From NCBI GenBank assembly GCA_030527185.1, contig JAUNBF010000006.1, positions 29,755 through 93,754 of the forward strand: a stretch of DNA of 64,000 nt. Direction: 5' to 3'. Both the position numbers and the translations under genes were made by a program. Below the pieces are notes generated by a model, which worked only from the letters and a program-made list of their open reading frames with translations, searched no databases and was not told where the DNA came from. Below, piece after piece: positions 34,259-42,687 of this stretch. The first letter of the stretch is position 1; each line of letters opens with the position of its first letter. The DNA is from Planctomycetia bacterium (lineage in GTDB: Bacteria > Planctomycetota > Planctomycetia > Pirellulales > Thermoguttaceae).

Positions 34259-34882
34259 TCAGGTCAGGTTTTTATTCCGCAACCATTGTCCGATTCGTTT
34301 CATGGCATTGTGGAGCCGACTTTTCACCGTTCCGACAGGTAAACCGAGGATTTCTGCCGCCTCACGATATTTGATTCCTTCGTAATAAATCAAAAGTACC
34401 ACATCCCGCAGTGGAGGGGGCAACGTATCCACAAATTCGTGAATCTGTTTGGCACGTTCCTGGATTTCCAGATTTTCTTCCGGCGAAGGAGCTTCACTGG
34501 GAATAATATCGAGCAGAGACATTCCGTCAAAATTTTCCGTGGCAGAAATATTCTTTTGCAAACTGGCGTGTTGATGGCGTTTATTTCTTCGCTGGGCATC
34601 AATGGCCTGATTCGTTGCCACCATATAAAGCCAGGGGCGGAATTTCCGTTGGGTGTCGAACTGGTCTGCCTTGAGGTAAATTTGCAGGAACGTTGCCTGG
34701 AAGACATCTTCCGCGTACTGCGAATCTCCCAAAAAACGTCGCAGATAATTATACAAATCCCGTTCGTAACGATAGACCAGTTGCTCCAACCAGGCGTTGT
34801 CATGCGTGGAACGGAAGAGTTCCAGCAATTCCTCGTCGGTATGCGTGGTATCGAGATTGTAACGGGAACGTCGCGTTGTCAC
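34259..34882 (-). CDS. ECF-family RNA polymerase sigma factor
   Basis: 207 residues if the GTG at 34882 is used (GGAAG 6 bases upstream). A GTG at 34927 would add 15 residues but has its AGGA directly adjacent; no ATG is available. Region 2: SQYAEDVFQATFLQIYLKADQF, KFRPWLYMVATNQAIDAQRR. Region 4: LPPPLRDVVLLIYYEGIKYREAAEILGLPVGTVKSRLHNA. It is paired with the downstream anti-sigma-like membrane protein. An A/T palindrome lies just upstream. Confidence 0.85.
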   Translation of the reverse strand: MTTRRSRYNLDTTHTDEELLELFRSTHDNAWLEQLVYRYERDLYNYLRRFLGDSQYAEDVFQATFLQIYLKADQFDTQRKFRPWLYMVATNQAIDAQRRNKRHQHASLQKNISATENFDGMSLLDIIPSEAPSPEENLEIQERAKQIHEFVDTLPPPLRDVVLLIYYEGIKYREAAEILGLPVGTVKSRLHNAMKRIGQWLRNKNLT

Positions 34883-35216
34883 CGGATTCTTCCATTTAAA
34901 TTTCACAAAATACAAATCGACTCTCACTCCTATTGTAAAAAATTTTTACAGATTGGGTAGGGGTGAAGGGAAAAAAGTTGGAAAAAGAACCTTATTTTTC
35001 ACGGAAAAAAGGAAAAAAGACCGTTTTTGTTTGCGAAACAAGACGTTTGAGTAAAAAATAATACGTCGTTGAAAAAGAGACTCCTCCCAACCCCCGTCAA
35101 CCTCTGGTTTTCGGGAATCTTCCCCCCGCCCCTACCATAATTACAAATGAACAGTATAATAATGGGAGTGGAGTTGTCAAAATTTTTTGAATCCGTAGAT
35201 TGAGGACAGCAGTTTC
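34883..35216. other. 334-base divergent intergenic region
   Basis: Contains the palindrome TGTAAAAAATTTTTACA (34934-34950) just upstream of the sigma gene, and on the plus strand a TATAAT (35155-35160) with a poor -35 box, about 57 bases before btaA. No small gene recognised. Confidence 0.45.
34934..34950. promoter_or_regulatory. 17-base A/T palindrome at the ECF sigma gene
   Basis: TGTAAAAA-A-TTTTTACA is a perfect inverted repeat within 10 bases of the upstream GTG and about 50 bases from the favoured start. Its position suits an operator or a leader hairpin. Confidence 0.35.
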
Positions 35217-36407
35217 ATGGCATTTTTTGAATGGGTGAGTTCCAAGGTGTTCCAGCATGTGCATGGCAATCACCTTGTTTATAATACTTGTTGGGAAGAT
35301 CCGCGTCTGGATCGGGTGGCACTGGAGTTGAAGCCGACGGATGAGGTGCTGGTGATTACCAGTGCGGGTTGCAATGCGCTGGATTATATTCTGGCCGGGT
35401 GTCGTCATGTTTACGCGGTCGATATGAACTATCGCCAGAATGCCGTTCTGGATTTGAAAAAGGCAGCCATCAAGTGCCTGGATTACGAGGATTTTTTCCA
35501 GCTTTGGGGAAAGGGATACCATCCTCGATTTGTGGAACTCTATCAGGGAACGTTGCGAAAAGAGCTTCCTGAGTTGTCGCAAAAATTCTGGGACAAGAAA
35601 AAGCATTATTTTACCCGACACCGACGGACGTACTATTTCAACGGCACTTCGGGAATGTTCGCGCGTGGAATCAATTTTTACGTCGACCGCGTGGCCAAAG
35701 TCCGACCGCAGGTGAACCGTCTTTTTGAGGCGAAAACCTTGGAAGAACAACGGGAAATTTACAAAAAGGAAGTTTCGCAGCGGTTTTGGACGCGGACGAT
35801 CAAATTCCTGCTCAATCGGGACACGACACTTTCCATGCTCGGCGTTCCCCGTGCCCAGCGGTATCAGGTCGAGTCGCAGTATGAAGGACAGATCGTCAAA
35901 TTCATGCAGGATTGTCTCAACAGCGTTCTGTGCGATCTTCCACTTCAGGACAACTACTTCTGGCGCGTCTATATTCAGGGTTGTTATACGAAAGAATGCT
36001 GCCCGGAATATCTGAAAGAGGAGAATTTTCAGCGTTTGAAGGATGGGCTGGTCGATTGCGTGACGACTTATACCGATTCGGTGGAAGGCTTTTTACGGAA
36101 GCATGAGGTAACGATTTCCCGGTTCGTGCTTCTGGATCACATGGACTGGCTGGCGAGTCACCTTTTCCCGGCACTGGTTTCGGAATGGGACGCGATTTGG
36201 AAACGATCGGCTCCCGAAACACGCCTTATCTGGCGCAGCGGCGGAATGCGGACCGACTTTCTCGAACGGGTGAATCTGGAAATAGAGGGTCGTCAAGAAC
36301 CGTTGATGGAGCATTTGAAACTGTATCCTGAACTGGCGGCGGAACTGCATGAAAAGGATCGCGTTCACACTTACGGCAGTTTTTACATTGCCGATTTGTT
36401 GAAGTAA
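35217..36407 (+). CDS. btaA: S-adenosylmethionine:diacylglycerol 3-amino-3-carboxypropyl transferase
   Basis: 396 residues of the DUF3419/BtaA family: LVYNTCWEDPRLDRVAL, a SAM-binding region VLVITSAGCNALDYILAG, and VYAVDMNYRQNAVLDLK are the family's N-terminal hallmarks; VLLDHMDWL lies near 305-315. BtaA moves the aminocarboxypropyl group of SAM onto diacylglycerol, giving the precursor of the betaine lipid DGTS. GAGGA lies 9 bases before the ATG. btaB follows after 39 bases. Confidence 0.9.
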   Translation: MAFFEWVSSKVFQHVHGNHLVYNTCWEDPRLDRVALELKPTDEVLVITSAGCNALDYILAGCRHVYAVDMNYRQNAVLDLKKAAIKCLDYEDFFQLWGKGYHPRFVELYQGTLRKELPELSQKFWDKKKHYFTRHRRTYYFNGTSGMFARGINFYVDRVAKVRPQVNRLFEAKTLEEQREIYKKEVSQRFWTRTIKFLLNRDTTLSMLGVPRAQRYQVESQYEGQIVKFMQDCLNSVLCDLPLQDNYFWRVYIQGCYTKECCPEYLKEENFQRLKDGLVDCVTTYTDSVEGFLRKHEVTISRFVLLDHMDWLASHLFPALVSEWDAIWKRSAPETRLIWRSGGMRTDFLERVNLEIEGRQEPLMEHLKLYPELAAELHEKDRVHTYGSFYIADLLK

Positions 36408-36446
36408 CCGATCGCTCCAAACAGATTTGAAAAACAGAGAGAAAAG

Positions 36447-37199
36447 ATGAGTTTCGGTTCTGATTTGAAAATATTGTATCACATGCTCTTTACCCGTGGG
36501 CGGGGGGAGAATCATGCCGACCGTCTGGACCATTTTTATTCCGGCCAGGCAGGGGGGTACGATGATTTTCGCAAACGCCTTTTGAAAGGTCGGGAAGAGA
36601 TGATGCGCCTGATTCCTCCGCAGGATGAGGCGGTCTGGGTCGATATGGGAGGGGGGACGGGAGCCAATCTGGAGTGGATTGCGGATCGGATTCCAAAATT
36701 GAAGCAGGTTTACATCGTTGATTTGGCCTCGTCGCTTTTGGGTGTGGCGCAAGAGCGGATTGCCGATCGCGGCTGGACGAATGTTCAGGCCGTTCATGCC
36801 GACGCGACGCTCTTCACGCCGGAAGAGGGCTATGCCGACATCGTGACGTTTTCCTATTCGCTCACCATGATTCCCGACTGGTTTGCGGCAATGGACAATG
36901 CCCTGCGGATTCTCAAGCCGGGTGGCACGATTGGCATTGTCGATTTTTACGTGGCTCGCAAATGGCCTGCGGAAAACCATCGGAAGCATAGCTGGTTCAC
37001 GCGAAGTTACTGGCCGGTTCATTTCAGTACGGATAACGTCTTTCTTTCGGGAGACCATCTGCCGTATCTGGAACGCCATTTTGAAACGTTGCGGTTGCAG
37101 GAATTTTACGCCAAAATCCCCTATATTCCCCTCATTCGGGCACCTTATTATATTTATCTGGGAAAAAAACCTGCGAAGGAGGAGGAAAATTTCCGATAA
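36447..37199 (+). CDS. btaB: BtaB-like SAM-dependent N-methyltransferase
   Basis: 250 residues. Motif I is [16 protein letters not shown], motif [19 protein letters not shown], and [16 protein letters not shown] is the characteristic post-I block of the betaine-lipid methyltransferases. It trimethylates the BtaA product to diacylglyceryl-trimethylhomoserine (DGTS). C-terminal region: [17 protein letters not shown]. Its place directly after btaA makes the assignment firm. DGTS usually replaces phosphatidylcholine when phosphate is scarce; no Pho box was searched for successfully here. Confidence 0.85.
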   Translation: MSFGSDLKILYHMLFTRGRGENHADRLDHFYSGQAGGYDDFRKRLLKGREEMMRLIPPQDEAVWVDMGGGTGANLEWIADRIPKLKQVYIVDLASSLLGVAQERIADRGWTNVQAVHADATLFTPEEGYADIVTFSYSLTMIPDWFAAMDNALRILKPGGTIGIVDFYVARKWPAENHRKHSWFTRSYWPVHFSTDNVFLSGDHLPYLERHFETLRLQEFYAKIPYIPLIRAPYYIYLGKKPAKEEENFR

Positions 37200-37259
37200 A
37201 GAAGAGGAGGTTCTTGCAGGAGAGAACGAAAGGGAAGATTTCGCAGGAATAGCAGACCA

Positions 37260-38195
37260 GTGAGAAAAAAACGTTCGTCAAAATCGGGTAGAAAATCGTC
37301 GTCCCCACTTTTTTTGCCGCACGTGGCGTTGAGTTACGAACAGTGCCGGGAAATTGTGCAGGATTCTCGTTCCAGTTTCGTCCGAGCCATGACGACACTT
37401 CCTCCGTTACAGCGTCGTGCCATGGAAGCGGTTTATGCGTTCATGCGTTGTGCCGACGATTTGGCCGATTCTGATTTGCCGGTCGAAACGCGGCGGGAAC
37501 AGCTTCAGGATTTTCGGCGGGATTTTCTGAAGTCGCAGACGAACGGCTCCTCATCCGCGTTTATCAATTTCTATCAACATGTCAACGGAATTTTTCCGGC
37601 AGTGACCGACGCAATTGCTCGTTTTCAGATTCCCGCGGTCTATTTTGACGCGGTGTTGGAAGGGGTGACTTCCGATTTGGAAACGTACCATTATGCCACA
37701 TACGAAGCGTTGGAGGACTACTGTTACCATGTCGCGTCGGCGGTGGGACTGATTTGCCTGCCGATTTGGGGGATTCCTGCGGAGGAGGTGGCTCCAGAAG
37801 CGGATACGCCGATAAAGCGGGCGGCGATTGCGTGTGGGAAGGCGCTGCAATTCACGAATATTCTCCGGGACGTTCGGGAAGATTGGGAACGCGGACGAAT
37901 TTATCTCCCTCTGGAGGAGGCCTCCTACGAAACGATGTCGCGGGCGGTGGAAAATCAGGATTTTCGTTTTTTACGGCCTCGGCTGGAGCGATTTTTGGAA
38001 AAGACGAAACAATTCTATCAGGAATCGACAACTTTGACGGCTCAGATTCCACCTCGGTATCAGAAAAACCTCCGTCTGATGGTGGATGCTTACGCGATGC
38101 TCTTTTCCAAGATCCGACGAAATCCGGTGGTCGTTTTGAGGCGGCGGATTCGGTTGAGTTGGCTGGAAAAGGTCTGGTTAAGCCTTTTCGCCTGA
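37260..38195 (+). CDS. Squalene/phytoene synthase family protein (HpnC/HpnD-like)
   Basis: 311 residues, GTG start with a weak ribosome site. The two prenyl-diphosphate Asp motifs are intact: YAFMRCADDLAD near 60-72 and QFTNILRDVREDWERGRIYLP near 200. It condenses two farnesyl or geranylgeranyl diphosphates head-to-head, giving presqualene/squalene or phytoene. It follows btaB by 60 bases on the same strand and may share the membrane-lipid operon. Its end overlaps the convergent recJ by 18 bases. No hpnE or carotenoid genes are nearby, so the product cannot be assigned. Confidence 0.85.
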   Translation: MRKKRSSKSGRKSSSPLFLPHVALSYEQCREIVQDSRSSFVRAMTTLPPLQRRAMEAVYAFMRCADDLADSDLPVETRREQLQDFRRDFLKSQTNGSSSAFINFYQHVNGIFPAVTDAIARFQIPAVYFDAVLEGVTSDLETYHYATYEALEDYCYHVASAVGLICLPIWGIPAEEVAPEADTPIKRAAIACGKALQFTNILRDVREDWERGRIYLPLEEASYETMSRAVENQDFRFLRPRLERFLEKTKQFYQESTTLTAQIPPRYQKNLRLMVDAYAMLFSKIRRNPVVVLRRRIRLSWLEKVWLSLFA

Positions 38196-40142
38196 CGTTT
38201 CCGCACGTTTCCAGTCCACCAGATGGAAATCGACCCGCAGTGTTCCGTTAAAAGCATTGAGAATCGGGCGAAACGCGATATGAATCGGCTTTTTCTGTTC
38301 GTAAAGAGCGGTCAATTCTTCGTAATCTTCCCCGAAATAAAACGCCACGATGCGGTAGGTGCGATTCAGTTGGCGAACGGTCAAAGCGAGATGAACGGGC
38401 TGTTCCACTTCCCGACCGTCGCGATTTTCCCGCGTGATTTTCTGTTTCCCCAAAGGTACTGGCGGACGTTCGAGATGGACGTTGCTGGTGGAAAAGACCG
38501 GGGCGGGATTATCCGTTCCGAAAGGTGCCAACCGATAAATGGCCTGGACGGTGGGGAGGGTGAAAATGGAGAGGAGTTCTTCCGAATCGATCCAAAGTTG
38601 CGGAATTCGATTTTCAGAAGTCAACGTCCGCTCCACCACGTCGCAAAACGCCTCCCGAAACGCTTCGATATTCGACTCCGCAATTTTCAAGCCAGCCGCG
38701 CCCGCGTGACCACCGAAACGTTCCAGATATTCGCTGCACTGAGAGAGGACTTCGTGTAGATTGAAGCCGGGAACGTTGGAAATACCACGTGCCGAGCCGG
38801 TTCCGAAGCCGTTGCCCGTTTTGCTCAGTGCAATGAGTACCGTCGGGGCGGTATAGCGTTCGGCCAGTTTTCCCGCCACAATCCCGATGATTCCCGGATG
38901 CCAGTCGTGGCTTGCCAGAACCAGTGCCGTGGGCGACCGCTGAAGTTGCGGGTAGAGTTTTTTAATCTGGGCAATCGCCTCACGCTGCATTCGATTTTCC
39001 AATTCCCGCCGTTTTTCGTTCAGTTCGTCGAGATAGACCGCCGTTTCGCGAGCATTTTCCGGCTGTTCGGTAATCAACAAATCGACCCCCAGCCATGCCT
39101 GCTCCAATCGTCCGGCAGCGTTCAAACGCGGAGCCATCGAAAACCCGACATCTTCCGCCTCGAAAAAATTCTTGTCGTAGAGTTTGCAGACCTTGATCAA
39201 CGCCTCCAGCCCGACAGAAGGGAGTTCTCGCAGCCAGGTTAACCCCTGCACCACAATGACACGATTCTCTTCCGTCAGGGAAACGACATCCGCAATCGTC
39301 CCAATCGCTGCCAAAACGATCGCTTCGAGGATAAAATGTTGCCGTCGTTGCCCCACCTTGACGCTCATCGCAAAGCGTTGGCATATCGCCCAGGCCAGCT
39401 TAAACGCCACTCCCGCCCCGCTCAAATGGGGAAAGGGATACGGTTCTTCCAGCCGTGGTCCGCGTACCTGCAAAACCGCCCCGGAAATTTTTTTCCGCAT
39501 CTCCTGCTGAAGAAAAGCATCTTCCGGCCAAGGTTCAAACGCAGGATTGCCCGCAAATTGTGGGTGTTCAAAGAGGTTCGGGTGGACAATGGCGTCCGCT
39601 TCAGGGAAAGTCTCCCCCGGCTGATGGTGGTCGGTCAGAATGATGGTCATGCCGAGTTGCTTTGCCAGTGCCACTTCTTCCACCGCCGTGATTCCGCAAT
39701 CGACCGTGACAATCACGTCCACCTTTTTTTCGTGGAGTTCCTGAATCGCTTCCCGATTGAGTCCGTAACCATCCGTTTGACGATTGGGGATAAAAAAAAT
39801 CGGCTTGGCATTCTCCAGCCGCAGACATTTCACCAGAATCGACGTGGCGGTCATCCCATCCACATCGTAATCCCCATAAACCGCAATTTTTTTTCCCGCT
39901 TTCACCGCATCGACAAGAATTTGTGCGGCACGGGCACATCCCGGCAGCAGATTCGGTTCGTTCAGATGGGTCAAACGAGGGTCTAAATGTTTGGCTACAT
40001 CGTTGGGTGTGTGAACGCCACGGGAAACGAGCAACTTTGCCAACACCGGTGGTATCCGGGCAAAACGAGCAATATCGCCAATGCGAGTTTGGTCTCGTTC
40101 GCCGGGACGGTAGCACCATTTTTTACGACGCGGGTTGGGCAT
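38178..40142 (-). CDS. recJ: Single-stranded-DNA-specific exonuclease RecJ
   Basis: 654 residues. Catalytic motifs of the DHH superfamily: motif I AVYGDYDVDGMTA (Asp91-Gly96), motif II VTVDCGITA, motif III ILTDHHQPG (Asp171-His173). The DHHA1 and OB-like C-terminal parts follow (GHAGAAGL near the middle). It degrades 5' single-stranded DNA ends in recombination and repair. The stop overlaps the end of the squalene/phytoene synthase gene by 18 bases on the opposite strand. Length is somewhat above the usual 570-580 residues, mainly at the C-terminus. Confidence 0.95.
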   Translation of the reverse strand: MPNPRRKKWCYRPGERDQTRIGDIARFARIPPVLAKLLVSRGVHTPNDVAKHLDPRLTHLNEPNLLPGCARAAQILVDAVKAGKKIAVYGDYDVDGMTATSILVKCLRLENAKPIFFIPNRQTDGYGLNREAIQELHEKKVDVIVTVDCGITAVEEVALAKQLGMTIILTDHHQPGETFPEADAIVHPNLFEHPQFAGNPAFEPWPEDAFLQQEMRKKISGAVLQVRGPRLEEPYPFPHLSGAGVAFKLAWAICQRFAMSVKVGQRRQHFILEAIVLAAIGTIADVVSLTEENRVIVVQGLTWLRELPSVGLEALIKVCKLYDKNFFEAEDVGFSMAPRLNAAGRLEQAWLGVDLLITEQPENARETAVYLDELNEKRRELENRMQREAIAQIKKLYPQLQRSPTALVLASHDWHPGIIGIVAGKLAERYTAPTVLIALSKTGNGFGTGSARGISNVPGFNLHEVLSQCSEYLERFGGHAGAAGLKIAESNIEAFREAFCDVVERTLTSENRIPQLWIDSEELLSIFTLPTVQAIYRLAPFGTDNPAPVFSTSNVHLERPPVPLGKQKITRENRDGREVEQPVHLALTVRQLNRTYRIVAFYFGEDYEELTALYEQKKPIHIAFRPILNAFNGTLRVDFHLVDWKRAETSGEKA

Positions 40143-40278
40143 AAATAAGGACTCGAATCAGGGAATTTTTTCACCGTTGCAAGAAATAAAACAATTCCCA
40201 TGAAATCGTACCTGTTCTCTACCGAACCATTTTTCGGCAGATCCCAGAGACTTCAGGTTTGGAATTATATATAAACAA

Positions 40279-40308
40279 GAAAACGAGATACGGACATATC
40301 CCGTTTTC
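40279..40308 (-). terminator. Terminator of rpmG
   Basis: GAAAACGAGATA / TATCCCGTTTTC, 12 positions with one mismatch, loop CGGACA, followed on the minus strand by TTGTTTATAT. Confidence 0.65.
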
Positions 40309-40331
40309 AAACGCAAAAACAGAGTCCTGAA

Positions 40332-40496
40332 CTATTTTTTCTTCTCTTTGTGCAGCGTATGTTTCCGATCCTTCGGGCAATATTTTTTGATGTTCAGTTT
40401 TTCACTCCCCGGTTTTCGACGCAGAACATAATTATAGTCGCCGCAATCCGCACACACGAGAAAGACCGGTTCCGCCTTTTTTTTGTTTTTTGCCAT
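40332..40496 (-). CDS. rpmG: 50S ribosomal protein L33
   Basis: 54 residues, too short for most gene lists but clear: MAKNKKKAEPVFLVC, ADCGDYNYV, then NIKKYCPKDRKHTLHKEKK. It carries the zinc-binding CxxC plus a later Cys, with a second conserved position altered. GGAG lies 8 bases before the ATG at 40496. L33 is a component of the large ribosomal subunit near the E site. It lies upstream of recJ on the same strand with a terminator between. No secE, nusG or tRNA-Trp neighbour is present. Confidence 0.9.
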   Translation of the reverse strand: MAKNKKKAEPVFLVCADCGDYNYVLRRKPGSEKLNIKKYCPKDRKHTLHKEKKK

Positions 40497-40585
40497 GATG
40501 GTATCTCCAAATGAGCTTTTCCTGAATAAAAATAAAGCAAATTCAACAAATCATTTTACCCGAAACCCAAAAATTGTAAACCCCC

Positions 40586-40705
40586 CCGCCGCCCGATACG
40601 ACCGGGAGCGAGTCGTATAGTGACGTTAACTCTTCTTTTACCGCCGCCCGGTACGACCGGGAGCGAGTCGTATAGTGACGTTAACTCTTCTTTTGCCGCC
40701 GCTCG
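40586..40705. repeat. 55-base direct repeats with internal hairpin
   Basis: Two near-identical 55-base copies (40586-40640, 40641-40695) and the first 10 bases of a third. Each contains ATACGAC / GTCGTAT or a one-base variant (7- or 6-bp stem, 9-base loop). Confidence 0.75.
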
Positions 40706-40750
40706 TTGGCGGCTGGTCAATAAATATAGCCGGGCGCCGTAAGCTGTCCA

Positions 40751-40876
40751 GGCGGTTACACTGCCTCTCCTTGCCGTTTTTTCGTCGTTCCGGGCGGTTA
40801 CACCGCCTCTCCTTGCCGTTTTTTCGTCGTTCTGGGCGGTTACACCACCTCTCCTTGCCGTTTTTTCGTCATTCTG
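40751..40876. repeat. Three 42-base tandem repeats
   Basis: Copies at 40751-40792, 40793-40834 and 40835-40876 differ at about one to four positions each. Each starts GGCGGTTACA and contains CTCTCCTTGCCGTTTTTTCG. As 42 is a multiple of three, they translate as 14-residue repeats on the minus strand. Confidence 0.8.
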
Positions 40877-41014
40877 GGTGGCAAGTCGCATATTCTTGCG
40901 TTTTTTCATTTCTGTTGAATACGAGTTTACGATTCCTTCCTACTTTGGGCGTTATACTCCTTCCCCTTGGAATTTCCTGAAAACGAAAGGAAAGCACCTC
41001 AGGTGGTAAATAGA

Positions 41015-41125
41015 GTGTGTTCCGAACTGCTCATGCAGCTTTTTCAGACGTTGCCGGAAAAGTTTCGAGAAGAGGGGATGGAACATATTGCGTTAGATGG
41101 AAAAATCATTAGACCTTCTCCATAA
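41015..41125 (+). pseudogene. ISAs1-type transposase remnant
   Basis: The plus-strand frame reads LLMQLFQTLPEKFREEGME then HIALDGKIIR before a stop. HIALDGK-x-xR is the first catalytic-Asp motif of DDE transposases of the ISAs1 group. Only about 37 codons are left; neither the rest of the transposase nor terminal repeats were found. It marks an old insertion next to the tandem repeats. Confidence 0.65.
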
Positions 41126-41419
41126 ATAACCACAACTTTATTAACCGCACTCATCCCAGCCGTGAGGTGGAGGGGAACGTAGCACCGCGAAAATGGATGT
41201 GAGGAGCGTACTTGATACTTCGATGACATCTTTGCGAACGACGTAACTCGCTTCCAGACAAAGGTTTAGGGGAAGTGTGTCATCTTCGTCAGACACCTTT
41301 TCCGCCGGGATAAAACCCTTCGCAAGCAACGGCTCCAGCATCACGGAATTCAGTCGACTCACTCCGTAAACGACGATGGAGGGAGGGAATCCGAAAAAAG
41401 CACTGGAGGAAATATCCTT
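41126..41419. other. Possible gene remnant, unassigned
   Basis: A minus-strand frame at 41141-41362 (73 codons, MLEPLLAKGFIPAEKV and ASYVVRKDVIEVSSTLL) has protein-like composition but no ribosome site and no family I recognise. It may be the tail of a gene cut by the transposon insertion. Confidence 0.25.
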
Positions 41420-42610
41420 TTACAAAGACTTTCCCAAAGTGGGCGAATCGTGTTCCCGCGTTCGTGTGCGGAAGTTTTCCAGACGGTGGAAGGTCACGAA
41501 ATTGGAGTCGTGGCAATTCTTTCCGTACCAGCTCATTCGGCAGACGAAAAGAATATCCTCTCCTTCCACAAACCAGTCGACGTACTGAAATCCAAACCGC
41601 AAGTCCTCATGCCGCAGGACGATGTTTCGGACTTCCCAGTTCAGGAGGTCGTCGGAACAGCACAACGCCAGTGTGTTCCGGGTACGTTCTTTGTCGGGAG
41701 CGTCGCGGTTGTCGGGATGAACCCAGTTGGAGAGCGTCCAATATTTTCGACTTTTTTCGTCATACTGAATACAAAATTTGACGCATCCCCCTGGAAACGG
41801 GAGGGTTCGGTCAAACGTGAGGTTCTTTCCATCCGCCGACAGATTCAGCACGGCGGCAATCTCCCCCTTCTTCGGCTCGTCTGCTCGCATGAACACTTTC
41901 ATGGAACCGTCCGGGGCAGGAACGACCGTCCCTTCCAGCCAACCATTGAATGGCGTATTTTCAGGACGCTCCAGCCGATTGCTGAACGTCCACGCGTTTT
42001 TCTCCAGGAGGTTGGTATCGACCGCGGCACTCATCACCATCGCCTCATCCCCGGAACACCAGCGTGGATTGGTTTTTTCGCCTCGAAACTGGATTTCTTT
42101 CCAAATTCGCCCCGCGTGAAACAGGATATCCATCGGATCCATGGCATAGGGCGCGTCGTCCAGCAACAGCCCGGAATGCTCATCCCGCGGTGTCGTCCAG
42201 GTTCGCCCCCGGTCGTCCGACCGCAAAATGGCAATGCTTTCGCGGTGCTTCCCCAGAAGTTGAGCATCGTAACGCCCGATGATATAGAGCGTTGTGTCGA
42301 TATGGAAAAGGGTGGCGGAACCCAATTTGGGAATTTCGCAGATTTTTTGCCAGGTCTTTCCAGAATCGAGAGATTCGTAAAGCTCCGTCTGTTTTCGTAT
42401 GAGGTTGCTGAAACCGTCGTTGAACCAGTCGTGAGAGACGTACATCGTACCGTCCGCCAACCGTGTCACCATCGGCGCGCCGATATTCCGCACGTCATTC
42501 GGACTCTGAACGACGACCGTTCCTGGAGGGGGAGGTGTCTCTGCCTGGAGAAAGGCGATCTGACTAGGGAATAAACTCACGATTCCTAAAATGCACCAAT
42601 ACTTACTCAT
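41420..42610 (-). CDS. Secreted sialidase-like BNR/Asp-box protein
   Basis: 396 residues with a signal peptide (WCILGIVSLFPSQIAFLQAE). Asp-box motifs of six-bladed beta-propellers appear as SLDSGKTWQ and SDDRGRTW, spaced as in GH33-type sialidase folds. Single VxR-type arginines are spread along the sequence, but the sialidase catalytic triad could not be placed. Family knowledge: planctomycetes hold many such exo-sialidase-like proteins of unproven activity. The gene stands next to the transposon scar and may have lost a downstream neighbour. Confidence 0.75.
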   Translation of the reverse strand: MSKYWCILGIVSLFPSQIAFLQAETPPPPGTVVVQSPNDVRNIGAPMVTRLADGTMYVSHDWFNDGFSNLIRKQTELYESLDSGKTWQKICEIPKLGSATLFHIDTTLYIIGRYDAQLLGKHRESIAILRSDDRGRTWTTPRDEHSGLLLDDAPYAMDPMDILFHAGRIWKEIQFRGEKTNPRWCSGDEAMVMSAAVDTNLLEKNAWTFSNRLERPENTPFNGWLEGTVVPAPDGSMKVFMRADEPKKGEIAAVLNLSADGKNLTFDRTLPFPGGCVKFCIQYDEKSRKYWTLSNWVHPDNRDAPDKERTRNTLALCCSDDLLNWEVRNIVLRHEDLRFGFQYVDWFVEGEDILFVCRMSWYGKNCHDSNFVTFHRLENFRTRTREHDSPTLGKSL

Positions 42611-42687
42611 GCTCCACCTTTCTCAATGAAAATTCTTTGATAGCAAAAGATACAGTAATTGTAAAAGATACCGTGTTTTTTGTCAAG

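Larger units (their letters stand above)
40497..41014. other. Gene-free repeat region
   Basis: Holds two 55-base direct repeats with internal hairpins and three 42-base tandem repeats. A 117-codon minus-strand frame at 40556-40909 consists of translated repeats and has no credible ribosome site, so it is not called. Confidence 0.5.

Noticed and set aside
40140..40165. GATTCGAGTCC-like string resembling a tRNA T-arm
   Set aside because: No acceptor stem, anticodon arm or D-arm can be paired around it.
40751..40876. Short CRISPR array
   Set aside because: The 42-base units are contiguous with no spacers and no cas genes are present.
40556..40909. 117-codon minus-strand frame with three 14-residue repeats
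   Set aside because: It is the translation of the 42- and 55-base DNA repeats, has no credible ribosome site and no non-repeat domain.
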